DNA from: an uncultured Actinomycetes bacterium
GTDB lineage: Bacteria; Actinomycetota; Actinomycetes; Nanopelagicales; Nanopelagicaceae
Length of the DNA: 64,000 bases
Direction of reading: 5' to 3'
NCBI GenBank assembly: GCA_903836945.1
Contig: CAILSO010000019.1
Location: forward strand, 1 to 64,000
The notes below the pieces were generated by a model. The model was not told the DNA's origin and made no database searches. It saw only the letters and a list, made by a program, of their open reading frames with translations. A program made the position numbers and the translations under genes. Of the stretch, positions 8,886-17,556 are shown one piece after another. Positions within the stretch are counted from its first letter, which is position 1. Each line of letters starts with the position of its first letter.

Positions 8886-9077
8886 ATGTCGCAAAATCCA
8901 AAGATCTTTATTAATCCAAAGAGTGGCTCAATTCGAATTACCGGCAGCGCCGATTTCGTAGATGCTGATGGAAATTTAATCGAGACCATGACCGACTTTA
9001 AATTATGCGGATGTGGGCGTTCGAAAGAAAAACCGTACTGTGACGGTTCGCATAAAGAGATTGTTAAAGAGAGCTAA
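8886..9077 (+). CDS. CDGSH iron-sulfur domain protein
   Basis: A 63-residue protein with one CDGSH domain. The cluster-binding signature CGCGRSKEKPYCDGSH fits the family pattern C-x-C-x2-(S/T)-x3-P-x-C-D-G-(S/A/T)-H, with three Cys and one His that bind a labile 2Fe-2S cluster. Bacterial stand-alone members are thought to work in electron or cluster transfer, or iron and redox sensing; the exact role is unknown. It starts 13 bases after the sigma factor stop and may be read with it. It converges with the DUF7455 gene 14 bases away. Confidence 0.85.
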   Translation: MSQNPKIFINPKSGSIRITGSADFVDADGNLIETMTDFKLCGCGRSKEKPYCDGSHKEIVKES

Positions 9078-9091
9078 TTAAAGAGAAGTAG

Positions 9092-9322
9092 TTATTCAGC
9101 GTCGCTAAATGTGACGGCAGCAGGTTCTAGCTTGCTGGTCTCATCTTGAATGGTCTTAACGACTGGCTTTAGCTTCTCGGCATATTCCTTAGCGTGGTGT
9201 CCACAGAACAAGAGCTCGCCACCGTTTAACAAGACCGCACGAACATAAGCCTGAGCTCCGCAACGATCGCAACGATCGACTGCATTGAGGGGGGTTTGTT
9301 CGAGGATAAGTTGCTCGGTCAT
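9092..9322 (-). CDS. DUF7455 family small zinc-ribbon-like protein
   Basis: A 76-residue actinobacterial conserved protein of unknown function. It carries a CDRCGAQAY motif and a CGHH motif about 25 residues later, a likely zinc site (Cys2, Cys-His). The family is typically found near the primary sigma and topoisomerase genes in actinobacteria. I chose the ATG at 9322 because AAAAGGGAG lies just upstream and the conserved block starts there; the frame stays open to 9391, but that part looks non-coding. Confidence 0.8.
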   Translation of the reverse strand: MTEQLILEQTPLNAVDRCDRCGAQAYVRAVLLNGGELLFCGHHAKEYAEKLKPVVKTIQDETSKLEPAAVTFSDAE

Positions 9323-9541
9323 TTCGCTCCCTTTTACTGAACTCGGTGTTGCGCTTGATATTGCATTCTTGATGTTATTCGTGTGGTTCACGTACAGGGG
9401 AACATCAAACCACTATTTGTTTATTCCCCGCTCATCAAAATACCCTTTTCCACGCTCGGGCGTGTCATAAATCCCATAATTCTTGGTCACAGAGCCCTGA
9501 TAAATAATTAAATCGTGCAAAGGCGCCGCATTTACCCGAAT

Positions 9542-9564
9542 TCTCACCATGTGAGAGATAACCT
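9542..9564 (+). promoter_or_regulatory. parE promoter with inverted repeat
   Basis: A -10 element TAACCT (9559-9564) lies eight bases before the GTG of parE, so the mRNA probably has a leader of 0-2 bases. Between -10 and the expected -35 sits a perfect inverted repeat, TCTCAC-CAT-GTGAGA (9542-9556), a candidate repressor or supercoiling-sensitive site. Confidence 0.5.
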
Positions 9565-9572
9565 TCACCACC

Positions 9573-11639
9573 GTGGCTACTGATGAGCAAATAACCGACA
9601 ATGGCTATAGCGCCAAAGATCTAGCCGTACTCGAAGGTCTAGATGCTGTTCGCAAGCGTCCGGGAATGTATATCGGCACCACTGATTCTCGTGGACTTAT
9701 GCACTGTCTCTGGGAAATTATTGATAACTCGGTAGATGAAGCCCTAGCTGGGCATTGCAAAAAAATTGAAATTAATCTCGAATCTGACGGATCCGTTGAA
9801 GTACACGATGATGGTCGCGGAATCCCAGTAGATAAAGAACCAAAAACTGGTTTAACCGGTGTTGAAGTTGTTATGACTAAGTTGCACGCTGGAGGAAAAT
9901 TTGGTGGCGGGTCTTATGCCGCATCAGGTGGTCTGCATGGTGTTGGAGCTTCCGTGGTTAATGCGCTCTCATCACGTTTGGATGTAGAAGTTGATCGCAA
10001 CGGCAAGATTTATTGGATGTCTTTCCAACGTGGAAATGCTGGAATCTTCGATGGTGATGGACCGAAGGCACCATTTAAAGAGAGTTCGGGACTTCGCGTA
10101 ATTGGAAAGGTTGCCGCAAAGGTAACTGGTACTCGAATTAAATATTGGGCCGATCGTCAGATCTTCCTTAAAGAGGCCGAACTTGCGATCGAAGATATTT
10201 ATGCCAGAGCTCGCCAGACCTCATTTTTAGTTCCTGGTTTAACTCTGATCGTTAATGACAATCGCACCAAGGCCAAGACGTCCGAGACCTTCTTCCACAA
10301 AGGCGGGATCTCTGAATTCTGTTCTTTCTTGCAGAAAGATCCACCACTTGGCGAAGTAATTCGAATTTCTGGTTCTGGCGAATATACCGAAACCGTTCCG
10401 GTCCTTGATGAAAAGGGCCACATGATGCCAACTGAAGTGAATCGCGAGATGGGCGTTGACATTGCAATGCAATGGGGAACTGGCTACGAATCAAATGTTG
10501 CTTCTTTTGTAAATATTATTTCAACTCCAAAGGGTGGCGCCCACGTCCAAGGCTTTGAACGCGCAATTACCAAGGCATTTAACGACGCCCTTCGTGCCAC
10601 CAAGACTTTGAAGAATAATGAAGCCGATGTAATTAAGGATGACGTTCTTGAGGGTCTGACAGCGGTTGTAACTGTTCGTATGTCAGAACCACAATTTGAA
10701 GGCCAGACTAAAGAGGTCCTAGGAACAGCGGCTGCAACAAAGATCGTTGCCAACGTTGTTGGGGAAGAGATGAAGAAGTATTTCGCCTCAACCAAGCGAA
10801 TTGAAAAAGCCACCGGCCGTTCTGCGCTAGAAAAAGTTGCCGGCGCATCTAGAACTCGTATCTCAGCTCGCGCGCATAAGGAATTGCAACGCCGTAAGAA
10901 CGCACTTGAGAGCTCATCACTTCCAACCAAGCTTTCGGATTGTCGTTCCGATGACACAGCTCGCACTGAGCTTTATATTGTTGAGGGCGATTCCGCTCTT
11001 GGGACTGCAAAGGCAGCCCGTAATTCTGAATACCAGGCGATCCTTCCAATTCGCGGAAAGATCCTTAACGTCCAAAAGGCCTCACTCTCACAGATGCTTG
11101 AGAACTCTGAATGCGCCTCAATTATTCAAGTTATCGGCGCTGGTTCTGGCAAGACCTTTACCTTGGAAGATGCTCGCTATGGCCGCGTAATCTTGATGTC
11201 AGATGCGGATGTCGACGGCGCTCATATTCGTTGCCTACTTTTAACCCTGCTCTCTCGCTATATGCGACCACTTATCGAAGATGGTCGAGTCTTTGCTGCG
11301 ATGCCACCACTACACCGAATCGAAGTTGTCGGCGGCAAGCGCGGGGAAGTTCATTACACATATTCCGATGATGAGATGAGGAAGCTGACCGCTGAATTAA
11401 CTAAGGGCGGAAAGCGTTGGAAGGAACCAATTCAACGTTACAAAGGCCTTGGTGAAATGGATGCCGATCAACTACGTGAGACCACGATGGATCCAGAGCA
11501 CCGGACCCTGCGCAGAATCACTATGAAGGATGCCAGCGCCGCAGAGGCTATGTTCGAACTGCTAATGGGCAATGAGGTAGCGCCTCGTAAAGAGTTTATT
11601 TCGAACGCGGAGATTGCCCGCGATCGAATCGATGCTTAA
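9573..11639 (+). CDS. parE: DNA topoisomerase IV subunit B (ParE/GyrB family)
   Basis: The ATPase subunit of a type IIA topoisomerase, 688 residues, full length. The GHKL ATPase domain has DNSVDEALAG (about residue 50), DDGRGIPVD (about 78) and the lid GGLHGVGASVVNAL. The TOPRIM domain has EGDSALG (about 472) and DADVDGAH (about 545). The C-terminal end matches the family. I favour ParE over GyrB because the sigA-parE-parC-SepH neighbourhood matches the second type II topoisomerase locus of Streptomyces, and because gyrB normally sits by dnaN/recF near the origin. GTG start. Confidence 0.88.
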   Translation: MATDEQITDNGYSAKDLAVLEGLDAVRKRPGMYIGTTDSRGLMHCLWEIIDNSVDEALAGHCKKIEINLESDGSVEVHDDGRGIPVDKEPKTGLTGVEVVMTKLHAGGKFGGGSYAASGGLHGVGASVVNALSSRLDVEVDRNGKIYWMSFQRGNAGIFDGDGPKAPFKESSGLRVIGKVAAKVTGTRIKYWADRQIFLKEAELAIEDIYARARQTSFLVPGLTLIVNDNRTKAKTSETFFHKGGISEFCSFLQKDPPLGEVIRISGSGEYTETVPVLDEKGHMMPTEVNREMGVDIAMQWGTGYESNVASFVNIISTPKGGAHVQGFERAITKAFNDALRATKTLKNNEADVIKDDVLEGLTAVVTVRMSEPQFEGQTKEVLGTAAATKIVANVVGEEMKKYFASTKRIEKATGRSALEKVAGASRTRISARAHKELQRRKNALESSSLPTKLSDCRSDDTARTELYIVEGDSALGTAKAARNSEYQAILPIRGKILNVQKASLSQMLENSECASIIQVIGAGSGKTFTLEDARYGRVILMSDADVDGAHIRCLLLTLLSRYMRPLIEDGRVFAAMPPLHRIEVVGGKRGEVHYTYSDDEMRKLTAELTKGGKRWKEPIQRYKGLGEMDADQLRETTMDPEHRTLRRITMKDASAAEAMFELLMGNEVAPRKEFISNAEIARDRIDA

Positions 11640-11651
11640 TTAAATTTCTTT

Positions 11652-11723
11652 AAGCAGGTCTTTAAGCAAGTTATTAAGCAAGTTATTAAGCAAGTTATTA
11701 AGCAAGTTATTAAGCAAGTTATT
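11652..11723. repeat. 12-bp tandem repeat between convergent parE and parC
   Basis: Unit AAGCAAGTTATT with starts every 12 bases at 11652, 11664, 11676, 11688, 11700 and 11712; the copies from 11664 to 11723 are five exact units, the first is degenerate. The parC stop codon (TAA, minus, 11724-11722) lies at the repeat junction. Every unit carries a TAA/TTA, so each gives stop codons on both strands. It fills the whole convergent gap. Confidence 0.95.
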
Positions 11724-13218
11724 AAGCAATGCGCGTGCGACGTGGGGTCGCAAAACTCTTAGCTGCCTGATCCAACTCAGCGCTTACTTGAGCCTTGATG
11801 GCATCTTCCGAGGCAAGCAAGGCCTTTAGCTTGGTAACAATCGCTTTGAGTTCCTTTGATTCAGTTTCAAGTTCGAGCTTGCTCATCTTGGTTAGACGGC
11901 GAAGTGGCATATCAAGGATGTAGGTAGCTTGTTCATCGCTTAACTTAAAGCCCTTAATTAAAGCGGCCTTTGCCTCGGCAGCATCTTCGGAGCCACGAAT
12001 GATCTTGATGACCTTATCGATATCAACGATGGCCTTTAGTAAGCCATCTACCAATTTAAGTCGAGTCTCCGCCTTGTTCTTGCGGAATTCGGAACGGCGA
12101 CGAATCACTTCGATTCGGTGATCGATAAATACTTGCAGGAGTTGCTTTAAGCCAAGGGTCTGTGGTTTTCCACCGACTAGCGCAACGGCGTTAATGGAGA
12201 ATTGATCCTCCATTGGAGTTAATTTGAATAGCTTCTCCAAGACATCTTCTGGTTCAAAGCCATTTTTAAGTTCTACAACAACTTTGGTGCCTTGTTGACC
12301 ATCGGAGAGATCGACGATATCGGAGATACCTTGGATCTTCTTTGCCTTTACTAGATCAGCAATCTTTTCAACGATCTTCTCAGGCCCAATGTTGTAAGGA
12401 AGTTCGGTAATTACTAGTCCTTGCTTTCGCGCTGTCACCTTTTCAATTGCAACGGTGGCACGGACTTTGAAAGCACCGCGACCGGATTCATAGGCCTCAG
12501 CGATTCCTTCCTTGGCAACTATCTCACCGCCGGTTGGAAAATCAGGGCCGGGCACAAATTTCATTAACGCTTTAAGGGTTGCCTTTGGATTTTCAATTAA
12601 ATGCTTGGTAGCGGCGATTACTTCACCGAGGTTATGTGGCGCCATGTTGGTAGCCATACCTACTGCGATGCCGGTAGCGCCATTTACTAAGAGATTTGGA
12701 AATGCGGCAGGCAGAACTTGTGGCTCAAGTAGTTGGCCATCGTAGTTCGAGCCAAAATCAACGGTGTCTTCATCAGATTCATCAACCATCGCCATTGCAG
12801 CGGGCGCCAATCGTGATTCGGTATAACGCATTGCAGCAGGACCGGCATCTAGCGAACCAAAGTTTCCGTGACCATCAATTAGTGGCAGGCGCATAGAGAA
12901 GGATTGGGCCATACGAACCATGGCATCATAAATTGCACCATCACCGTGTGGGTGCAACTTACCCATGACTTCACCAACAGCTCGCGCACACTTAACGTGA
13001 CCCTTATCTGGACGAAGACCCATGTCATTCATCTGATGAAGGATGCGACGTTGTACTGGCTTTAGTCCATCGCGCGCATCAGGAAGAGCGCGTGAGTAAA
13101 TTACTGAATATGCATATTCAAGAAATGAATCTGACATCTCTTTAGATACATCGATATCGATTATTCGACCTGGGTTCTCTCCTGCTTTCGGGAGAACGGC
13201 TTTGGGTGTGCGTGCCAT
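11722..13218 (-). CDS. parC: DNA topoisomerase IV subunit A lacking the C-terminal pinwheel domain
   Basis: The DNA-breakage subunit partner of ParE. It has the winged-helix/QRDR region with the catalytic tyrosine in [10 protein letters not shown] (about residue 130), [11 protein letters not shown] (about 50), the tower domain and the C-gate coiled coil (about 360-490). It ends after 498 residues at [11 protein letters not shown], the point where actinobacterial relatives, usually above 800 residues, continue into the six-blade DNA-wrapping domain. No remnant follows, only 12-bp repeats and the end of parE. The domain has been lost or never existed here, which should reduce DNA wrapping but leave strand passage intact (inference). 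Confidence 0.9.
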   Translation of the reverse strand: MARTPKAVLPKAGENPGRIIDIDVSKEMSDSFLEYAYSVIYSRALPDARDGLKPVQRRILHQMNDMGLRPDKGHVKCARAVGEVMGKLHPHGDGAIYDAMVRMAQSFSMRLPLIDGHGNFGSLDAGPAAMRYTESRLAPAAMAMVDESDEDTVDFGSNYDGQLLEPQVLPAAFPNLLVNGATGIAVGMATNMAPHNLGEVIAATKHLIENPKATLKALMKFVPGPDFPTGGEIVAKEGIAEAYESGRGAFKVRATVAIEKVTARKQGLVITELPYNIGPEKIVEKIADLVKAKKIQGISDIVDLSDGQQGTKVVVELKNGFEPEDVLEKLFKLTPMEDQFSINAVALVGGKPQTLGLKQLLQVFIDHRIEVIRRRSEFRKNKAETRLKLVDGLLKAIVDIDKVIKIIRGSEDAAEAKAALIKGFKLSDEQATYILDMPLRRLTKMSKLELETESKELKAIVTKLKALLASEDAIKAQVSAELDQAAKSFATPRRTRIA

Positions 13219-13317
13219 GTGGCGTATCTTGCCAATGATTCGGTGGATAACTCGGTAGCGACAAGCCCTCTTGCAACTATTTCAATCAATTATTCGCAAG
13301 TAGGGCAAGATATCCTT

Positions 13318-14424
13318 ATGAAGGCCGATCGGAACCTTGCCGCGCTATCGAATTCGATATTTGCCAGTTTGCAACTACCCGATGCAGTAAATCAGCTAAA
13401 TATAGATATAAATGAGGGCGCCCGAGAATGCCTACTTTTAGTCGACGGCATGGGTTTAATCGCACTAAAAGAATATGCTGAAGAGTTTCCAATTTTTAGA
13501 GAACTCAAAACTCTTAGCAATTTAACTTCACATTTCCCATCTACTACCGCAACAAATATCTCTTCACTAGGTACCGGAGTAAAACCCGGAGTGCACGGAA
13601 TGCTGGGTTACACCGTTCGAGTCCCTCGAAGTGGCGAGCCGGGTCGGCTACTGAATTCCTTGAAATGGGATGAACGAGTAGATCCAATTATGTGGCAGAA
13701 AGTTCCAACACTTTTTGAGCGAGCTAGCGCTGCCGATATTTCGGTCTGGCATGTTGCTGCAAAACGATACGAGGGATCGGGCTTTACTAGCGCGGCGCTT
13801 CGGGGGGCAAAATATTTAGGCGCTAATCAAATAGCTGAATTAATCGAAGGTGCTAAAGCTTCACTGGCAAAGCCCGGAAGTTTCGCTTACTTGTACATAA
13901 ATATTCTCGATCATGCTGGTCATGAAGATGGAGTTGGGTCAGATGCTTGGCTTTCCGCGCTTTCCACCATTGCAGAATTGATAACTGGATTGCGCGATCA
14001 ATTGCCAAAGGGTTCGCGCCTCTGGGTCACAGCCGATCACGGAATGATAAATGTTGAAGAGAAGTTGGTCTTGGGGCAAGACAATGAATTAATGCAAGGA
14101 GTTTCGCTGGTCGGAGGTGAACCTCGGGCTCGCCATATCTATATCGACGCGGAGAAAGTTACTGATGTAGTTGCCACTTGGCGCCAAACCCTGGGAAGCG
14201 CTGCTGATATTTTCACTAAGCAAGAGGCGATTGATGCGGGACTTTTTGGGGCGGAAATTTCTGCGGATAGTTTTGATCGCATGGGCGATCTCATAGCGAT
14301 TGCTAATCGGGGAGTGGTCTTAATCGATCAAAGCCGAGTTAAAGAAGAGAGCAAGATGGTTGGTCATCATGGTGGTTTGCTTGAGAGTGAAACCGCAATA
14401 CCTTTATTGACGACCCAGCTCTAG
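13318..14424 (+). CDS. Nucleotide pyrophosphatase/phosphodiesterase family protein (alkaline phosphatase fold)
   Basis: A 368-residue alkaline-phosphatase-superfamily hydrolase. Metal-binding motifs are visible: LLLVDGMGL with the first Asp, the nucleophilic Thr in FPSTTATNISSLGTG, ILDHAGHEDG (Asp, His), TADHGM (Asp, His) and the last His in MVGHHGGLL. Close relatives lie next to topoisomerase IV in actinobacteria and are annotated as nucleotide pyrophosphatases; the substrate is unproven. The frame is open to 13219, directly against the divergent parC start, but conserved sequence begins after the ATG at 13318, which leaves about 100 bp for both promoters. Confidence 0.8.
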   Translation: MKADRNLAALSNSIFASLQLPDAVNQLNIDINEGARECLLLVDGMGLIALKEYAEEFPIFRELKTLSNLTSHFPSTTATNISSLGTGVKPGVHGMLGYTVRVPRSGEPGRLLNSLKWDERVDPIMWQKVPTLFERASAADISVWHVAAKRYEGSGFTSAALRGAKYLGANQIAELIEGAKASLAKPGSFAYLYINILDHAGHEDGVGSDAWLSALSTIAELITGLRDQLPKGSRLWVTADHGMINVEEKLVLGQDNELMQGVSLVGGEPRARHIYIDAEKVTDVVATWRQTLGSAADIFTKQEAIDAGLFGAEISADSFDRMGDLIAIANRGVVLIDQSRVKEESKMVGHHGGLLESETAIPLLTTQL

Positions 14425-14437
14425 ATTTTAGAGAGTT

Positions 14438-15298
14438 TTATTCGTCATCTTTCTTAGATCCGCCGAACATAATGTCATCCCACGAAGGAAGCTTTGGGCG
14501 AGATGAGATGCCATCAGAGACTGGATCGGTTTCATCCGGAATCTCTAATTCAAGTTCTTCGATGAAACTCTCTTCGATCTCAACTTCTGACTCGTGACGG
14601 TGAATTGTTACCTCTTCGCGAACTGCCACTAGACGAGGCGCCGGAGTTTGTGATGGATAAACCAAACCATGTGAAGGTGCCTGGGTGCGGGCGGTCTTGT
14701 TCTCGCCAAGAATCCAACGAGATGTGTCATCGGTTGCGCTAACGCTTCGATTTGAAAGGTCGTAACTCCAGTTTGCAGAGGTTGCGCCATCATTATTTTG
14801 ATAGTGAAGGATTAAGGTCCAAGAACCATCAGCATTTCGATGGGTATTCCATTCGACATCTTCCATATCAACGCCATGGCTACTTAGTTGAGCATTTACA
14901 ACTTCGGCAAGAGTTGTTACTTGGCCATCTCGGCGAATATCTGATTTAAGTGCCTGATCAATTACATAAGCACGCTCTTGAAGGATTGGTCCGGCAAACT
15001 TTTCGATCTTTTCAAGTGACCAATCAGTCATCCGAGAAATAGCATCGATGCTCTCGCCGCTTCGCAGGCGCGCCTGAATATCTTTAACAGTGAAATTAGG
15101 TTGGGAATCCATATTCACAACGGCGGCAAGGCGAGGCTTCTCCTCTTTGTTTATGGTCGCGCGAAGGGTGTCACTGATTCGCACTGCATATTTCTTGCCG
15201 GCTTGATCGGTTAACTCTAACTCTGAGCCATCCTCACTTCGACCGACTAGTCGCAAATCGGTCGGGCCGCTCAAAGTGGAATCTTGATCTTCGCTCAC
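14438..15298 (-). CDS. sepH: SepH (DUF3071) septation protein
   Basis: SepH is an actinobacterial division protein that binds FtsZ and promotes assembly of its filaments. The N-terminal DUF3071 domain is recognisable: LRLVGRSEDGSELELTD, then the helix-turn-helix-like part with FTVKDIQARLRSG and RMTDWSLEKIEKFAGP (about residues 70-110). The C-terminal third is acidic and disordered, ending in a short conserved-looking LPSWDDIMFG. Length is 286 residues from the GTG at 15298; a TTG at 15316 is the alternative start. It converges with the phosphodiesterase gene and is divergent from the inositol-phosphatase-like gene. Confidence 0.85.
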   Translation of the reverse strand: MSEDQDSTLSGPTDLRLVGRSEDGSELELTDQAGKKYAVRISDTLRATINKEEKPRLAAVVNMDSQPNFTVKDIQARLRSGESIDAISRMTDWSLEKIEKFAGPILQERAYVIDQALKSDIRRDGQVTTLAEVVNAQLSSHGVDMEDVEWNTHRNADGSWTLILHYQNNDGATSANWSYDLSNRSVSATDDTSRWILGENKTARTQAPSHGLVYPSQTPAPRLVAVREEVTIHRHESEVEIEESFIEELELEIPDETDPVSDGISSRPKLPSWDDIMFGGSKKDDE

Positions 15299-15347
15299 AA
15301 GCCAAGAGTGCCACAAGAGCCTGCGCTTTTGCGGTAAGTCAGGTGGT

Positions 15348-15353
15348 TAGATT
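15348..15353 (+). promoter_or_regulatory. Leaderless -10 element before the inositol-phosphatase-like gene
   Basis: TAGATT followed by five bases and then ATG at 15359. No ribosome site is present, which fits a leaderless mRNA. Confidence 0.5.
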
Positions 15354-15358
15354 CTCAC

Positions 15359-16132
15359 ATGAGCGAAAATTTGAAGGCGCAAATCTTGGAACTGGCCATC
15401 GGTATCGCCAAAGAAGCCGGAGAGCTGCTATCGGCAAGGCCAGAAGTATTTGATTTAGAAACTAAGAGTTCGGCGATCGATTTCGCAACTCAGATGGATA
15501 AGGCCAGTGAAGAATTAATCGTTTCGCGAATCCTTGCCGCCAGACCAGATGATGGAATTATCGCCGAAGAAGGCTCGGAAGTAATTTCCAAATCGGGATA
15601 CACCTGGGTTATTGATCCGTTGGATGGCACCGTTAATTATTTTTATGGCGTAGCAGGCTGGAATGTCAGTATTGGAATTAAAAATTCAGAAGGCGTTCAA
15701 GTTGGTGTTGTTTATGCACCATCCATTGGTGCACTTTGGAGCGCTACTAAAGGTGGCGGCGCATTTCTAAACGGTAAGCGAATTTCCTGCAACGATCCAG
15801 TAGAACTAAATCGAGCGCTTATTGGAACCGGATTTTCTTATGATGTAAATGTAAGAGCTGCTCAAGCAGAATTGGTTTCCAAGTTACTACCCGAAATTCG
15901 CGATCTGCGAAGAATTGGCGCGGGCGCTGCTGACTTGTGCCTTGTTGCAACTGGTCGACTAGATGCATTTTATGAACTTGGATTAAATGAATGGGATCTA
16001 GCTGCCGGGGGATTGGTGGCAACCGAGGCCGGGGCACTTGTAACCGGTCGAAAGGGAGCGCCAGCGGGCAAAGAGATGGTCATCGCGGCTGGGCCACATT
16101 TGCATGCGATTTTGTCGGAGATCATTAATTAA
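15359..16132 (+). CDS. Inositol monophosphatase family protein
   Basis: A 257-residue Mg2+-dependent phosphatase of the SuhB/IMPase fold. Metal motifs: EEGS (about residue 75), DPLDGTVNYFYG (about 90) and the C-terminal WDLAAGGLVATEAG (about 210). Members dephosphorylate inositol phosphate, histidinol phosphate or related sugars, and the sequence does not fix which. In an actinobacterium, supply of inositol for phosphatidylinositol is a reasonable guess. It stands alone, divergent from sepH, with a leaderless promoter. Confidence 0.87.
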   Translation: MSENLKAQILELAIGIAKEAGELLSARPEVFDLETKSSAIDFATQMDKASEELIVSRILAARPDDGIIAEEGSEVISKSGYTWVIDPLDGTVNYFYGVAGWNVSIGIKNSEGVQVGVVYAPSIGALWSATKGGGAFLNGKRISCNDPVELNRALIGTGFSYDVNVRAAQAELVSKLLPEIRDLRRIGAGAADLCLVATGRLDAFYELGLNEWDLAAGGLVATEAGALVTGRKGAPAGKEMVIAAGPHLHAILSEIIN

Positions 16133-16249
16133 GGCCTCGAAATCAGCGCAATTTCTCCAGTGAAGTAGTCCGCACGGGCGAATTGGCCTCGTGGGCTGGC
16201 CTATGGCAAGATACGACACCTGCCGCCATCTGCGGCTAATGGAAAGTGC

Positions 16250-16301
16250 AATATAGAGCAATATAGAGAAGTTAATATCGAGAAGACTATATAGAGAAGA
16301 A
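16250..16301 (+). repeat. Imperfect 10-14 bp repeats in the rplS leader
   Basis: Successive variants of AATATAGAGAAG: 16250-16259, 16260-16273, 16274-16287 and 16288-16301. They lie directly upstream of rplS and could be part of its promoter or leader, or another slippage product. The rest of the 179-bp gap shows a possible TTGGCC -35 near 16183 but no firm -10. Confidence 0.6.
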
Positions 16302-16311
16302 TGGAAATCCT

Positions 16312-16830
16312 ATGAACGTGTTAGACGCAGTTGATGCTGCATCACTTCGCTCCGATGTACCGGCATTTCGCCCAGGAGATGAGATCAAGATTCACGTTCG
16401 CGTTATCGAAGGAAACAAGAGCCGTATCCAGGTATTCCAAGGAATTGTTATCCGTCGCCAAGGTTCCGGCGTTCGCGAAACATTCACAATCCGCAAGCTT
16501 TCTTACGGTGTCGGAGTAGAACGTACCTTCCCAATCCACACTCCTGTTATTGAAAAGTACGAGATGGTTCGCCGCGGCGATGTCCGTCGTGCAAAGCTTT
16601 ACTATCTTCGCGATCTACGCGGCAAGGCTTCAAAGATTAAGGAACGCCGTGGCGCTGACAATGAATTTATTGTCGAAGCTCCAGCTCCGGTAAAGCCAGC
16701 TGCAGCAAAGGTTGAAGAAGTTGTTGCCGAGGCACCAGTTGTTGAAACTCCGGTTGTTGAAGAAGCTGTCGCTGAAGCAACACAGAGTGATGTTGTTGTC
16801 ATTCCTGCCGAAGAAACTCCAGAAGCTTAA
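16312..16830 (+). CDS. rplS: 50S ribosomal protein L19 with acidic C-terminal extension
   Basis: L19 sits at the interface of the ribosomal subunits. Residues 1-113 match the family throughout ([51 protein letters not shown]). The usual protein ends here at about 115 residues. This one has some 58 further residues rich in Ala, Val, Glu and Pro, such as repeated VVE and EAPV blocks, with a net negative charge. Similar tails occur on actinobacterial ribosomal proteins; no function is known for this one. Only a weak GGA ribosome site precedes the ATG. Confidence 0.95.
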   Translation: MNVLDAVDAASLRSDVPAFRPGDEIKIHVRVIEGNKSRIQVFQGIVIRRQGSGVRETFTIRKLSYGVGVERTFPIHTPVIEKYEMVRRGDVRRAKLYYLRDLRGKASKIKERRGADNEFIVEAPAPVKPAAAKVEEVVAEAPVVETPVVEEAVAEATQSDVVVIPAEETPEA

Positions 16831-16840
16831 GCAACTTTTT

Positions 16841-16846
16841 TAACTT
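16841..16846 (+). promoter_or_regulatory. -10 element before lepB
   Basis: TAACTT followed by eight A residues and GTG. The same stretch (about 16834-16856) is an AT-only imperfect palindrome that could weakly pause transcription coming from rplS. Confidence 0.4.
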
Positions 16847-16854
16847 AAAAAAAA

Positions 16855-17538
16855 GTGCAATTCCCAAAGAAGGGCTCGCTTCTACGCGAAGTCCCGATAA
16901 TTATTGTTGCCGCATTAGTGGTTTCGGTTATTGTGAAAACCTTCTTTATTCACTTTTTCTTTATTCCTTCTGGCTCGATGGAAAACACTTTATTAGTTGG
17001 CGATCGGATCGCCGTAAATAAACTTGCAACTTATTTCAGTGATATCAAGCGCGGTGAAGTTGTTGTCTTTCGTGATCCAGATAAGTGGTTGGGCGATGCA
17101 CCAGTTAGCACCGGTCCGAAGGTTGTTGAAACCATCAAGAGTGGCCTAGTGGCTGTAGGCATACTTCCAGATCCAGCAAAACAATATTTAATAAAGAGAG
17201 TGATCGGCGTCGCCGGCGACCACGTTGTTTGCTGTGATGCCCAGGGATTTTTAAAGGTTAATGGCATCTCAATCGTTGAGCCTTATATTTTTCCTGGCAA
17301 TAAACCTAGCGATAGCGCATTTGATATCACGGTTCCTAAAGGTGACATTTGGGTTATGGGGGATCACCGCGGAGCAAGTGCTGATTCAAGATTCCACACA
17401 ACCGATGCGCACAAAGGCGCGGTTCCACTAAGTGATGTTGTCGGAAGAGCAGAGTTTGTAGTGTGGCCATTTAGCCACGTTAAATTCTTGAGCGTTGGCC
17501 ATGACCTATCAAAGGTGCCCGTCAAAGTTTTGAAGTAG
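16855..17538 (+). CDS. lepB: Signal peptidase I
   Basis: LepB cleaves signal peptides from secreted proteins on the outer face of the membrane. One N-terminal transmembrane segment (about 13-37) is followed by the catalytic box: nucleophile Ser41 in PSGSMENTLLVGD, general base Lys114 in YLIKRVIGVAGD, and box E GDHRGASADSR (about 175). Length 227 is normal for Gram-positive types with a single anchor. The GTG start has no ribosome site and lies 8 bases after a -10 element. Gene order rplS-lepB-rnhB is conserved in actinobacteria. Confidence 0.95.
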   Translation: MQFPKKGSLLREVPIIIVAALVVSVIVKTFFIHFFFIPSGSMENTLLVGDRIAVNKLATYFSDIKRGEVVVFRDPDKWLGDAPVSTGPKVVETIKSGLVAVGILPDPAKQYLIKRVIGVAGDHVVCCDAQGFLKVNGISIVEPYIFPGNKPSDSAFDITVPKGDIWVMGDHRGASADSRFHTTDAHKGAVPLSDVVGRAEFVVWPFSHVKFLSVGHDLSKVPVKVLK

Positions 17539-17556
17539 ATATTCAATTTTTCAACC

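Noticed and set aside
11640-11721. A frameshift that hides the missing parC C-terminal domain.
   Set aside because: All frames of the 80-bp gap are filled by repeats with stops, and parE lies directly beyond, so there is no room for a displaced domain.
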